From: Zetaproteobacteria bacterium | GTDB taxonomy: Bacteria; Pseudomonadota; Zetaproteobacteria; Mariprofundales; Mariprofundaceae | DNA length: 46,073 bases | Assembly (NCBI GenBank): GCA_002753275.1 | Contig: PEAA01000004.1 | Coordinates: 41,326-87,398 of the forward strand | Reading direction: 5' to 3' | Part shown: positions 1 through 13,600 of the stretch, piece after piece | Layout of the letters: each line of letters starts with the position of its first letter | Numbering within the stretch: the first letter of the stretch is position 1 | Notes under the pieces: model-generated | The model's database searches: none | Told to the model about the DNA's origin: nothing | The model's input: only the letters and a program-made list of their open reading frames with translations | Position numbers and translations under genes: made by a program

Positions 1-243
1 GAACAACACCAAATCGTTCAGGAAATCGAATCGCGGTTTTCGGTGGTCGAGAAGATGGAGCAGACCATCGAGGAGAGCCTGCAAAAGGCGGAAGCGCTGC
101 GCCAATCCATCCTCAAGCGCGCCTTCGAGGGCAAGCTGGTGCCCCAAGACCCATCCGACGAACCCGCCGCCGAACTCCTCGCCCGCATCCGCGCCGAGCG
201 TGAGGCCGCAGCTCCAGTCAGGAAGAAAGGGAAGGCTGCATGA
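1..243 (+). CDS. hsdS: Type I restriction-modification specificity subunit (HsdS), C-terminal fragment
   Basis: Only the last 80 residues lie in the window; the gene begins upstream of base 1. The reading frame is open from the first base and ends with TGA at 241-243. The visible part is a charged helical segment (EQHQIVQEIESRFSVVEKME) followed by LRQSILKRAFEGKLVPQDP and EPAAELLARIRAE. This is the typical end of HsdS proteins: the long conserved helix after the second target-recognition domain. HsdS chooses the DNA target for the HsdM methylase and HsdR nuclease. The next gene starts inside its stop codon (ATGA), so the two are probably translationally coupled. The fragment gives no information on target sequence or on whether the gene is intact. 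Confidence 0.9.
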   Translation, partial: EQHQIVQEIESRFSVVEKMEQTIEESLQKAEALRQSILKRAFEGKLVPQDPSDEPAAELLARIRAEREAAAPVRKKGKAA

Positions 244-980
244 GCGAATACTCCGACTATGTGGTATTCGTGGATGAGAGTGGCGATCATGGGCTTGAGA
301 CTATTGATCCCGGTTATCCGATGTTTGTTCTTGCCTTCTGCGTTATGCGTAAGGATGACTACATGCAGATGCTTACGCCTGCGATTCAGGCGGTGAAGTT
401 CAAACATTTCGGGCACGACAACATCATTTTGCATGAGCGCGATATTCGAAAAGATGAAAAAGCTTTTTCATCTCTGAAAACCAGGGAGAAGAAAGAGGCG
501 TTTATGAATGACCTGACTCAGATTGTTGCTGATACGCCTTTTTCACTTGTTTGCTGTGCTATCAAGAAGGATCACCTGAAATCCCGCTATTCGGAGCCGG
601 AAAACCCATATCATATTGCACTTGGGTTTGGATTGGAGCGTGTTTTCCACTACCTGAACTCAGTAGGTGCGATTGCTGCAAAAACACACATCATGGTTGA
701 GATGAGAGGTAAGAAGGAAGACGATGAACTGGAGCTAGAGTTTCGACGAGTTTGTGACGGCAATAACTTCATGCGAAAACAGCTCCCGTTTGAAATCGTC
801 TTCATGGATAAGAAGGGTAATTCGGCAGGTTTGCAGTTGGCCGATCTTGTCGCCAGGCCGGTTGGTGTTCATGTACTTCGACCGAATCAAGCCAATCGTG
901 CTTACGATGTTTTGTGTGGAAAGCTGTACAAGAATTCGAGTGGGCGGGTAGATGGTTGGGGTCTGAAATGTTTCCCCTGA
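240..980 (+). CDS. DUF3800 domain protein inside a type I restriction-modification locus
   Basis: This 246-residue protein matches the DUF3800 family. It opens with VVFVDESGDHG, which holds the conserved Asp-Glu pair, has LHERDIRK in the middle, and ends with LQLADLVARPVG and GLKCFP. The function is not established. The conserved acidic residues suggest a metal-dependent enzyme, but that is inference. The ATG overlaps the hsdS stop as ATGA, so it is probably translated by coupling to hsdS. hsdM follows 166 bp downstream on the same strand. DUF3800 genes are often found beside restriction and other defence genes, which fits an accessory role here. The frame stays open for about 29 codons beyond the TGA stop and reads as a polar, proline-rich tail, so the stop may have shortened an ancestral end. 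Confidence 0.85.
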   Translation: MSEYSDYVVFVDESGDHGLETIDPGYPMFVLAFCVMRKDDYMQMLTPAIQAVKFKHFGHDNIILHERDIRKDEKAFSSLKTREKKEAFMNDLTQIVADTPFSLVCCAIKKDHLKSRYSEPENPYHIALGFGLERVFHYLNSVGAIAAKTHIMVEMRGKKEDDELELEFRRVCDGNNFMRKQLPFEIVFMDKKGNSAGLQLADLVARPVGVHVLRPNQANRAYDVLCGKLYKNSSGRVDGWGLKCFP

Positions 981-1146
981 AAAAACAAAAGGCCCCGATG
1001 CATCCACCGAGACCCTTTGCCGACCGGGAATCCCCAATCCGTAAACTTGATGGTGCAATTGTAGCCGGATCCGAAATATCTGCAAGAAATCCCATGTCGA
1101 CGAAATCAATTTCGTTAACATCCGGTTTAATAGTGAAGGTGAAAAT

Positions 1147-2628
1147 ATGAACGCAGCAACGATTGTTTCCAAGGTCTGGAGCTTCTGTAATGTGCTCCGC
1201 GATGCGGGTGTCAGCTATGGCGACTACCTGGAGCAGCTCACCTATCTGATCTTCCTGAAGATGGCGGATGAATACTCCAAGCCGCCATACAGCCGGGATG
1301 TCGGTATTCCCGAGCAATACAACTGGACGAGCCTGAAAGCCAAGCGCGGGGCAGAGCTGGAGGTGCATTACATTGAGATGTTGCGCGAACTGGCTAGCAA
1401 GCGCGGCATGCTTGGCCAGATATTCACCAAGGCGCAGAACAAGATTCAGGACCCGGCGATGCTCTACCGTGTGATCGAGATGATCGATCAGGAGAAGTGG
1501 ACGCTGCTTGATGCCGATGTGAAGGGCGAGATCTACGAAGGGCTGCTGGAGAAGAACGCCGAGGATACCAAATCGGGAGCAGGGCAATACTTCACCCCGC
1601 GTCCGCTGATCAAGGCGATGGTGGCATGCGTGCGCCCCGAGCCGAAAAAGACGATTGCCGATCCGGCCTGTGGTACCGGCGGCTTTTTCCTCACCGCTTA
1701 CGACTGGCTGGTGAACAACCACAGCATGAACCGCGAGGAGAAGGAGTTCCTTAAACACGATACCTTCTTCGGCAATGAGATTGTCGCCAATACTCGCCGC
1801 ATGTGTCTGATGAATATGTTCCTGCACAATATTGGCGAGATTGATGGTGAGTCGATGATCTCCCCGAACGATGCGCTGATTGCTGATGGCGGTACGCGTT
1901 TTGACTATGTACTCGCCAATCCACCCTTCGGCAAGAAGAGCAGCATGAGCTCAACCAATGCCGAAGGGGAGATGGAAAAAGAGGATTTCACCTACAACAG
2001 GCAGGACTTTTGGGCCAGCGGCTCTAACAAGCAGCTCAACTTCGTGCAGCATATTCGTACGATGATGAAAACCACCGGCAAGGCTGCCGTGGTGGTGCCC
2101 GATAATGTGCTTTTCGAGGGCGGTATGGGCGAAACAGTGCGCAGAAAGTTGATGGAGAACACCGAATTGCACACCATCCTGCGACTGCCGACCGGCATCT
2201 TCTATGCGCAGGGCGTGAAGGCGAATGTGCTCTTCTTTGACAACCGTGCAGGCGGTAAGGATGCGGCGACCCAAGAGGTGTGGATTTATGATTACAGAAC
2301 CAATATCCACCACACCCTGAAAAAGAAACCGCTGCGTCTGGAAGATTTGCAGGAGTTCATCGACTGCTACAATCCGTCAAACCGGCATGCCCGCTCCGCT
2401 ACATGGAACGATGAGAATCCCGAAGGGCGCTGGCGCAAGTTCACCTATGATGAAATTACCGCACGCGACAAGACCAGCCTCGACATCTTCTGGCTGAAAG
2501 ATAAAAGCCTGACCGATCTCGATAACCTTCCCGACCCGGATGAACTGGCAATGGAGATCGTTGAGAATCTTGAGGCGGGATTGAATAGTTTTCGTGAAAT
2601 TTTAATGGCGCTCGAATCGGAAGTGTGA
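1147..2628 (+). CDS. hsdM: Type I restriction-modification DNA methyltransferase subunit (HsdM)
   Basis: This 493-residue N6-adenine DNA methylase subunit is of normal length for HsdM. An N-terminal helical domain (HsdM_N type, about residues 5-130) precedes the Rossmann-like methylase domain. The S-adenosylmethionine motif is DPACGTGGFF (near residue 175), and the catalytic motif is NPPF in DYVLANPPFGKK (near residue 260). GQYFTPRPLI is the usual junction sequence. The start ATG at 1147 has a GGTG-type ribosome site upstream (GAAGGTGAAAAT). In most loci the order is hsdM then hsdS, but here hsdM follows hsdS and the DUF3800 gene. hsdR is not visible and would have to lie upstream of the window. 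Chromosomal housekeeping genes begin about 50 bp after the stop, so this may be the edge of an island. Confidence 0.95.
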   Translation: MNAATIVSKVWSFCNVLRDAGVSYGDYLEQLTYLIFLKMADEYSKPPYSRDVGIPEQYNWTSLKAKRGAELEVHYIEMLRELASKRGMLGQIFTKAQNKIQDPAMLYRVIEMIDQEKWTLLDADVKGEIYEGLLEKNAEDTKSGAGQYFTPRPLIKAMVACVRPEPKKTIADPACGTGGFFLTAYDWLVNNHSMNREEKEFLKHDTFFGNEIVANTRRMCLMNMFLHNIGEIDGESMISPNDALIADGGTRFDYVLANPPFGKKSSMSSTNAEGEMEKEDFTYNRQDFWASGSNKQLNFVQHIRTMMKTTGKAAVVVPDNVLFEGGMGETVRRKLMENTELHTILRLPTGIFYAQGVKANVLFFDNRAGGKDAATQEVWIYDYRTNIHHTLKKKPLRLEDLQEFIDCYNPSNRHARSATWNDENPEGRWRKFTYDEITARDKTSLDIFWLKDKSLTDLDNLPDPDELAMEIVENLEAGLNSFREILMALESEV

Positions 2629-2636
2629 TGGCATGA

Positions 2637-6015
<3,379 letters not shown>

Positions 6016-6019
<4 letters not shown>

Positions 6020-7275
6020 TGCGAAGCGCTGGGCATCTTCTTTTCATCGTGACATTCGCGTTCGCAAAGATGGTTGCCATTGTATTTGTAATAAAATTTA
6101 AGCATGAAGGGCGGAATGATGGTGGTGGCCGCAATGGTCACGATCATGACCGCATAGAGTTGTTGATCAAAAATATGAAACATACGCCCAAGTTCTGCAA
6201 AAATCAGCCCAACCTCTGCGCGGGGGATCATGGCAATGCCAATGGCAACGCGTTGGTAGATTGACTCTTTCACCAGCAACATCGCCCCTGCAAACTTGCT
6301 CAGCATGGCAATGAAAATAAATGCACCTGCCATAGTGAGGGTGGTTTGATCGCTCCAGTTTACTTCGTGAAGATTGAGGGATAGGCCCACCACGACAAAA
6401 AAGATGGGGGTGAACAGTTGAATGATCGGTCGGGTGTTGCTGGCAATATGCGCGACAAATTTTTTGTTGGAATGAAACTTAAGGCTGCTACCAAAGGGGA
6501 GAAAGAAACTACGGGATAGGGCAAGCCCCGCCGTAAATCCGCCCAGAATGGCTGGCGCACCAATGGCATGCGCCAGCCATGCAAAGGTGAGCACCAACGA
6601 GATCACCATCGTGGGGATCAGCCCCGGAATGCGACTTTGATGGCTAAAGTTTCCGATCACGATTGCCATTACTTTTGCGACCAACGGTGCGAGAAGAATA
6701 AACAACAGCATGAAAATAAGGACGCGCGAGGCTTCCATAATGTTGATGGCGCCGGATACCGAAAATTGATAGAGAATTGAGAGTAAAATAACCCCCATCA
6801 CATCATCAATGACTGAGGCGCCTAGAACAATTTGCGCTTCTGGGGATTTGTGCCGATGCAGATCGCGTAACACACGGACGGTGACCCCAATGCTGGTCGC
6901 GGTGAGGGTGCCACCAATAAACATGGAGATTAAGGGTGACAAGTGAAAGAGGTAGTAAGCCGTGGCACTACCCAAGACAAAAGGAGCGATAAAACCACCG
7001 GTTGCGACGATCATCGCTTTGCCGCTTCGACGGGTGAGCCGCGATATTTCAGTATCCAGCCCGACTTCAAAGAGCAATAAAATCAGTCCAATTTCGGAGA
7101 GTGTTTGGATAATATCGTTGAGTTCAACCCAACCTAAGAGGCTTGGTCCCAAGATGACGCCGGCGCTTAGTTCACCGACCACCGATGGCAAGCCCAATCG
7201 TGCGGCAATCTCTCCTAAGATTCGCCCAAAAATCAGGATGAGAACAATGGAGAGAAAGATGGTTTCAATAAACAT
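6016..7275 (-). CDS. Kef-type/CPA2 cation:proton antiporter, membrane domain only
   Basis: This 419-residue membrane protein has about twelve predicted transmembrane helices and CPA2 (Na_H_Exchanger) family hallmarks: LGLPSVVGELSAGVILGPSLLGW near residue 30, LLLFEVGLDTEISRL near residue 70, and ASVIDDVMGVILLS, where the acidic pair normally carries the transported ion. It probably exchanges K+ or Na+ for H+ at the inner membrane. The ending after the last helix is short and polar, and there is no TrkA-N/RCK regulatory domain, so it is a membrane-domain-only member. Its stop overlaps the stop of the convergent barrel gene by four bases (6016-6019), leaving no room for a terminator between them. 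The ion specificity cannot be read from the sequence. Confidence 0.88.
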
Positions 7276-7323
7276 GCCTGGGTTTGTTATGCGGCTTGTA
7301 TCATCACGGGGATGGGGAAATCG

Positions 7324-9030
7324 CTATTGTTGACATTGTGCGGCAAGCTGCTGAATCAGCACCAACCCCGTGTAGGGTTTGGGTAAAAAGGCATTGACTT
7401 CAATTCCAGATGCTTCGTACTGTTTCAGAACATCTTTGGAATAACCTGTCGAGATAATAATTTTTACATTGGGATTAATTTTGCGTAGACCATGCGCACA
7501 CTCCAGCCCATTCATTCGTTTCATGGCCATATCAAGAACCACAACATCAATCTTCTCTTGATGTTCTTTGTAGGTTTCAATGCCGGTATCACCATCATCA
7601 GCAGTGATACAAATGCCATGATGTTTTTCAATCAACTTTTGTGCAATCATACGGATGCTGGAGGAGTCATCGATGACCAACACTGTTTTGTTGGTAATGT
7701 TGGTTTGCGCGATGACTTCTGAAGATGCGCGTTCCTCTTGTTGCAAACTACCTTTTAATACTGGAATACAGACATCGACAATGGTGCCTTTACCAAAAAT
7801 ACTTTGCACAAATAGAAGTCCCGCATGGGTTTGTAAAATACCATAAACGGCGTTCATTCCGAGCCCTTTTGTGTTGGGCTTGGTCGTAAAAAAGGGTTCA
7901 AGCAACTTATCAATGGTTCCTTGGGACATCCCACAGCCATTGTCTTTGATACGAATGCGCACAAAATCACCCTCTGCACTATGTTCTGAACGAAACATGG
8001 CCCGGCGCATCAGCTGATCTTCAATATGAACAATTTTAGTGGAGAGTAAAATTCGACCTCCACGACGACAATCCTTGATTGCTTCAACCGAGTTGGTGAG
8101 CAGGTGGAGAATCATCTGTTCAATTTGAACTTTATCCGCTTCAACCAGTCGTTTTTCGCCATCATCTAAACCAAAGTTGATGGTGACTCCAGGTTCGGCG
8201 CTTGCCGCCAAAAAGTGCTCGGCTTGTTCAAGCATGGTATTGATCGCAAAACGCTCGCGTTTGACTTTTCCTTGGTAGCCTGAGTAGTTGAGCATATCGG
8301 TGCACAGAGCGGCACCTTGTTGCGAAACATGATGAATGTCATCCAAACTTTGCATGAGTTGTGAGGTATCATCACGGAGGATTTCTACATGCCCCTCGAT
8401 TGCTGCAAAGAAGTTATTAAAGTCATGGGCAATGCCTTCGGCAAGGGTGCCAAGGGTTTTGATCCGTTCAGATTTTTGCTCTTTTTCGCGTTCAGAAAGC
8501 AGGTTTTGGATGTTGCATAGTACATACAAGAATCCCTCGGTTTTGCCATCTTTCATAATACGGGTTAAGGTCAATCCATAGGGGATAATGGTACTGTTTT
8601 TATGCGATAGTTTTAATTCGCCATACCACCCTTTACCAGAGCTGATTGCATGACATAGCCCTTTGTAGACAGAGTCAGGATTATTTTTTGCTTTGAGGAT
8701 CGCGGTGATAGGTTTTTGTAACAAGTCATCAGGCATGTAGGCCGTCGCATAACTAAAGGCCTTATTGATATAGGTAATGTTTCCTTGGGTGTTGGTGATC
8801 AAGATGAGTGACTCAATCTGTTCCATGCCATAAATGATATTGCTGCTTTGTTCCACCTTTCTGTTTAAATAGATCATCTTCATGCGTAGCATGTTCAGTT
8901 TTTCATTGATCTCAGGTTGATCTTCAATTGCATATTCTGTGTCCAATTTGCCTGCAAGTAAGCAATTTAGCCCCTCGAGAAATTTCTTCTCGAGTTCAGC
9001 ATTACTTTGACCTGTAAGTTTTCTAAGCAC
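7324..9030 (-). CDS. PAS hybrid sensor histidine kinase with C-terminal receiver domain
   Basis: The domains in order are a helical N-terminus, a PAS fold (about residues 65-178, with ITNTQGNITYINKAF), a HisKA segment with the phospho-accepting histidine in LAEGIAHDFNN (His202), an HATPase domain (N box LLTNSVEAI; G boxes in IKDNGCGM and TKGLGMNAVYGIL), and a receiver domain (VLVIDDSSSIRM, phospho-acceptor Asp500 in VVLDMAMKRMNG, and the Lys in LPKPY). No membrane segment or signal peptide is visible, so it is probably cytoplasmic. The start is GTG 9030, with GGTGG seven bases upstream. The HDFNN H-box places it near the NtrB-like/HPK4 kinases. No partner response regulator or phosphotransfer protein is adjacent, so the output is unknown. 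Confidence 0.9.
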   Translation of the reverse strand: MLRKLTGQSNAELEKKFLEGLNCLLAGKLDTEYAIEDQPEINEKLNMLRMKMIYLNRKVEQSSNIIYGMEQIESLILITNTQGNITYINKAFSYATAYMPDDLLQKPITAILKAKNNPDSVYKGLCHAISSGKGWYGELKLSHKNSTIIPYGLTLTRIMKDGKTEGFLYVLCNIQNLLSEREKEQKSERIKTLGTLAEGIAHDFNNFFAAIEGHVEILRDDTSQLMQSLDDIHHVSQQGAALCTDMLNYSGYQGKVKRERFAINTMLEQAEHFLAASAEPGVTINFGLDDGEKRLVEADKVQIEQMILHLLTNSVEAIKDCRRGGRILLSTKIVHIEDQLMRRAMFRSEHSAEGDFVRIRIKDNGCGMSQGTIDKLLEPFFTTKPNTKGLGMNAVYGILQTHAGLLFVQSIFGKGTIVDVCIPVLKGSLQQEERASSEVIAQTNITNKTVLVIDDSSSIRMIAQKLIEKHHGICITADDGDTGIETYKEHQEKIDVVVLDMAMKRMNGLECAHGLRKINPNVKIIISTGYSKDVLKQYEASGIEVNAFLPKPYTGLVLIQQLAAQCQQ

Positions 9031-9186
9031 TATTAAACCACCATGTAAATTATGGAAACAATGCTAATCCCCATCGTTCTAATTGCTACAAAAAAGAGAG
9101 ACCGTCTGGGCTGATGTTCCTGGTGATGCATAACCATTTTCGTTGTTTATATTCACGACATAGGGAAGTTAGGGTATCGTTTGGGG

Positions 9187-10011
9187 ATGTTGAAGCCACT
9201 TTTTGAGCAGTTACGCCATGCCTATTTAGAAACAGATGTCGACCAAAAATTGGTGCAAACCTTTGCACTGTATCGTGATTGGCTGGCACTGGAGTCCTCG
9301 GATTCGTTGCCTGAGTGCGTCTTGCTTCATGCGGATTATTTCCAAGATGTAGCCGCTATTGATGCGGTGGGCATGCCCAATACCATTGCCGTGGTGCAAG
9401 GTGCCAAGGTTGCCAAGCGCGGCGTTGCGACCCGAGAAGGGCGGGCGGCAATGATGCATGCGATTGCCCATATTGAATTTAACGCGATTAATTTGGCGCT
9501 TGATGCGATGCAGCGCTTTTCCGATATGCCCATTCAATATTATTGTGATTGGTTGCGGGTGGCAGCTGAGGAGGCGTATCATTTTAGCTTGGTGCGTGGC
9601 CATCTACGGTTTTTAGGCGCCGAATATGGTGATTTCCCTGTGCATCGTGGATTGTGGGAGATGTGTGAACGAACAGCGCACGATGTGATGGCACGCATGG
9701 CCTTGGTTCCACGGGTTCTTGAAGCGCGAGGATTGGATGTGACGCCTGGGATTCAGAAGAAGTTACAGCAGGCGGGCGACTTCAACGCCGTTAATTTATT
9801 GGATATTATTTACCGTGATGAGATTGGCCATGTCGCCATTGGTAACCACTGGTTTCGTGCCTGTTGTGCGCAGCGGGGGCTGGATACGATGGCTGTGTTT
9901 GATGCGCTGTTGCAGCAATTTTATCCCAAAGGTTTGATGGGACCATTCAATCTTGAGGCGCGTGAACAAGCTGGTTTTAGTGCATTTGAGATGGCGTTAT
10001 TTGCGCAGTAA
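9187..10011 (+). CDS. DUF455 ferritin-like protein (putative di-iron)
   Basis: This protein of about 274 residues belongs to the DUF455 branch of the ferritin-like superfamily. The likely metal ligands sit in the expected helical motifs: AHIEFNAINLALD, AEEAYHFSL and RDEIGHVAIGNHWF. PRVLEARGLDVTP is also typical of the family. The biochemical role is not established; the fold implies a di-iron or other metal site. ATG 9187 was chosen, but an in-frame TTG at 9181 sits six bases after AGGG and could also be used. The gene is divergent from the histidine kinase gene and converges on serB, with a 15-base tail-to-tail overlap (9997-10011). Confidence 0.8.
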   Translation: MLKPLFEQLRHAYLETDVDQKLVQTFALYRDWLALESSDSLPECVLLHADYFQDVAAIDAVGMPNTIAVVQGAKVAKRGVATREGRAAMMHAIAHIEFNAINLALDAMQRFSDMPIQYYCDWLRVAAEEAYHFSLVRGHLRFLGAEYGDFPVHRGLWEMCERTAHDVMARMALVPRVLEARGLDVTPGIQKKLQQAGDFNAVNLLDIIYRDEIGHVAIGNHWFRACCAQRGLDTMAVFDALLQQFYPKGLMGPFNLEAREQAGFSAFEMALFAQ

Positions 10012-10662
10012 TGCCAAGGTTTGATCAAGAGGCCCGCTGTTGATGACATACTTGGCCTCTGCTTGCACCGCAGGTTTGGCATGAAATGCAATACCCATAT
10101 TGGCGATCGTGAGCATGGGGAGGTCGTTGGCACCATCGCCCAAGGCGACCGTTTGTGACATGGGAATGTGCCATCGCGCAGCTTGTGCGATCAGCGCCTC
10201 TTTTTTACTTTGTGCATCGACAATGCTTCCAATGACTTTGCCTGTCAGTTGATTGTTTTCAATGCCCAGAACATTGGCTTGGACAAAATCGAGCCCCAAG
10301 CGTGTTTGCAATTTGTCGGTGAAATAGGTGAAGCCTCCTGAGACCAACCCCACTTTCCAGCCATGTTTTTTGACGGTGTTGATGAGATTTTCAGCCCCAT
10401 CGGTAAGTTGAATGCGCTCCACATAGACCTGTTCCAAGAGGGCGGCATCAAGCCCTTTAAGCAGTGCAACCCGCTCGATCAGCGAGGCAGAAAAATCGAG
10501 CTTTCCTTCCATGGCGCGTTGGGTAATAGCGGCAATCTTGCTTTTAATTCCAAGTAGATCGGCAATCTCATCAATACATTCACATTGAATCAGCGTCGAG
10601 TCCATGTCCATAAAGAGAATGCCTGGTTCTGCTAAAGTAGGGGGAAGGGTTGAATTGATCAT
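9997..10662 (-). CDS. serB: Phosphoserine phosphatase
   Basis: SerB catalyses the last step of serine biosynthesis, hydrolysing O-phosphoserine to serine. The 221-residue protein is a HAD-family phosphatase. Motif I is FMDMDSTLIQCE, containing the nucleophile Asp and the general acid Asp. Motif II is the serine in LVSGGFTYF. Motif III is GDGANDLPML, the metal-binding aspartates. It is shorter than Escherichia coli SerB (about 322 residues) because it lacks the N-terminal extension, which is common in other lineages. The ATG overlaps the mfd stop as ATGA, so serB is probably co-translated with mfd. The 3' end overlaps the convergent DUF455 gene. Confidence 0.95.
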   Translation of the reverse strand: MINSTLPPTLAEPGILFMDMDSTLIQCECIDEIADLLGIKSKIAAITQRAMEGKLDFSASLIERVALLKGLDAALLEQVYVERIQLTDGAENLINTVKKHGWKVGLVSGGFTYFTDKLQTRLGLDFVQANVLGIENNQLTGKVIGSIVDAQSKKEALIAQAARWHIPMSQTVALGDGANDLPMLTIANMGIAFHAKPAVQAEAKYVINSGPLDQTLALLRK

Positions 10663-13600
10663 GACGCCGAACTCTCAATGAGTTCATCAAGAAAGGCAAT
10701 GCAGCGGGTTATTCGATCATGGATGGTGACACTTTTTTCAAAGCAGAGGGTCAACTGACCATTCGGTGTTAAACGGAATTGCTCCGGTTGCTGCTGTACG
10801 CGAACAAAGAGTTCAGCGGGATTGATGGGGGATTTTTCGGTAAAGGTTAAGCGTAGCCCATGCTTGGTGGCATCGATATGGTAAATGTGCATTTTGGCGG
10901 CACGCCAGCGTACACGGGCATATTCAAGGGCCAATTGCGCTTCGTTTGGTAGTGTGCCAAAGCGATCCATCATCTCATCAAAGAGCTGTTCGATATGTTG
11001 ATCACTCTTCGACTTAGCCAAACGACGGTAGATGGTGAGTCGTTCGCCAATTTGAGGGATATAGTCGGCAGGGAGCATGGTGTTTCCACCCAGGTGCAGC
11101 TCGACCCTGTGGTGAATGATACTCGACTCACCTTTGGCTTCACTAACCGCTTTAGAGAGCATATCAAGATACATATCAAGCCCAATGGCATCGATTTGAC
11201 CACTTTGCTCTGCGCCCAGAAGATTGCCTGCACCACGAATCTCCATATCTTGGCGCGCAAGCTGAAAGCCTGAGCCAAGTTGCGTATGTTCGGCAATGGC
11301 ATGCAGCCGCTCTTTGGCATCGGCGGTCATGCTGCGCGCATCGGGAGTGAATAGGTAGGCGTAGGCTTGATGATGGCTGCGACCCACACGGCCACGAATC
11401 TGATGCAGTTGCGAAAGCCCAAGCAGATCTGCGCGCTCGACAATCAGTGTATTGGCATTGGAGACATCCAGCCCCGACTCCACAATGGTGGTACAGACGA
11501 GAATATGGAGGCGGCCTTCATAAAAATCGATCATCTGTTTATCGAGTTGTGCGGGCGTCATTTGCCCATGGGCAACGCCAATCTCAGCTTCGGGAAGTTC
11601 GCTGCGTAAACGGGTTGCAATGCGTTCGATGCTCTGTACATGGTTATGCAGATAGTAAACCTGTCCGCCGCGGTAGAGTTCACGGCGAATAGCTTCGACC
11701 GCCAAGTGAATATTGAAGGGGGCGACCATGGTACGGATTGCTTCCCGCTCCGCCGGGGGGGTACTGATAATTGAGACGGTGCGCAGCCCTGAAAGTGTTT
11801 GATGAAGGGTGCGAGGAATCGGCGTGGCGGTCAGGGTTAAGAGATCAATGCCACCATGCATTTTTTTCAAGCGCTCTTTATCTTTGACGCCAAAACGCTG
11901 TTCCTCATCAATGACCACCATGCCGAGATCGAGAAACTCAAAGGTATCTGAAAGCAAGCGATGGGTGCCGATGACAATTTGCACTTCGCCATGTCGCATG
12001 GCATGGGCGATACGATCGGCCTCTTTTTTACTTTGCAAGCGTGAGAGCAGGGCAATGTTGAGTTCCGTGCCACTGAAACGCTCGACAAAATTGGCATAAT
12101 GTTGGTTGGCAAGAACCGTGGTGGGGGCAAGGACCGCAACCTGTTTGCCAGCCTGAGCGACCATGAAAATCGCGCGCATGGCGATTTCTGTTTTACCAAA
12201 ACCTACATCGCCACAAATGACACGATCCATCGGTTTGTCCATGGCTAGATCATCAATAATTTGTGCAATGGCATCCATTTGATCCTGGGTCTCATCAAAG
12301 GGAAATTTAGCGGCAAAGGTTTCATAGGCGCGTAGTGATTCACCTTGTAACGCATAGGGGCTACGGCGGCAACGGCTACGCAGCGCATCGACATCAATCA
12401 GCTCATGAGCCATGGCGAGCAGATCGTGTTGAACACGCTCACGCATTTTGCTCCATTTTTGTGTGCCGAGTTTGTTGAGTGTCGGTGATTTTTCACCACT
12501 GTAGCGATGCAGACGATCCAGTTCTTCAACGGGAACATAGATGCTGGTTGCATCAGCATATTCAATGTGAAGAAAGTCTGCATGGCTATCTTCATCGACT
12601 TCGATCGATTCGAGCCCCAAATAGCGACCAATGCCATGATCTTCATGGACAATGGCATCGCCGACTTTAAGCTCTTGTAAGCTGGAGAAGATATCAGCTT
12701 TGGCGACAGACTTTCCTTTGCCCCGTTTGCGAGGCAAGGGTTGCCCCAATATTTCACGCCCTGTAAGAATGAGCAGTTTTTGATCTTTAATGGCAAGCCC
12801 TTGATCGAGAAAGCCAAGGGTTGTTGCGATCGTTTGTGATGTCGAGGGGTGCCAACTTGCAATGGTCGCAATGGTATCGGTGAGCGAAGCGCAGCTGTTG
12901 CGCATTCGCTCTTGCTGACCCGGGCCGTGGGCAACAAGGAGAATCCGCCAGCCTTGGTTGATAAAATCGTGCAGTTGCTGGCGCAATTGATCGTGGGGTT
13001 TCTGCCCTTGCAAGGCCATCAATGATGGTGCGGGTGCAAGTGTTTTTAATGGCGTAAAGGGTTGTGCAGTGATGGGGGTGTCTATGGCGAATAGCTCTTG
13101 CGGGCTCACCACCGGTTCACCACTGAGTTTGATCATCTCAAATTGATTGCGAACCTGTTCTGAAAATTGTTGGCGCAGATCATTGATATTTTCACTGCTG
13201 AGAATTTCTGTTTGTTCATTGAGATAGGCTTTGAGCAATACCGTGCGCGGATAGGTGAGGGGAAGCAATGACTCAATGCCGGGGTGGGGGCGGCCTGCTT
13301 GCACAGATTTGAGCATGGGGTGTTGCCGGTGTTGTGGAAAGCGGGCTAAAAAAGCGGCAGAAAACTGTTTTTGCCCCGCTTCATCCAAAATGACTTCGCG
13401 CACTGGAACTGAGGTGAAGTGGGTAAGCGGAGTGGTGGAGCGTTGTGTTTCGACATCGAAACGGCGGATCGATTCAATTTCATCGCCAAAAAGGTCGAGG
13501 CGTAGTGGCGTATCTTCTGTGGCGGGCCAAATATCGAGAAGGCCGCCGCGCAGTGCAAACTCTCCTGCAGCCAATACGCGCTCAGATGGCTGCATGCCCG

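Noticed and set aside
1-243. hsdS fragment as a pseudogene
   Set aside because: The gene is cut only by the window edge. The visible frame is intact up to its stop, so there is no evidence for decay.
802-1827. Long minus-strand frame opposite DUF3800 and hsdM
   Set aside because: It overlaps two strongly supported plus-strand genes and has a composition typical of the antisense frame (His and Leu rich, no known motif).
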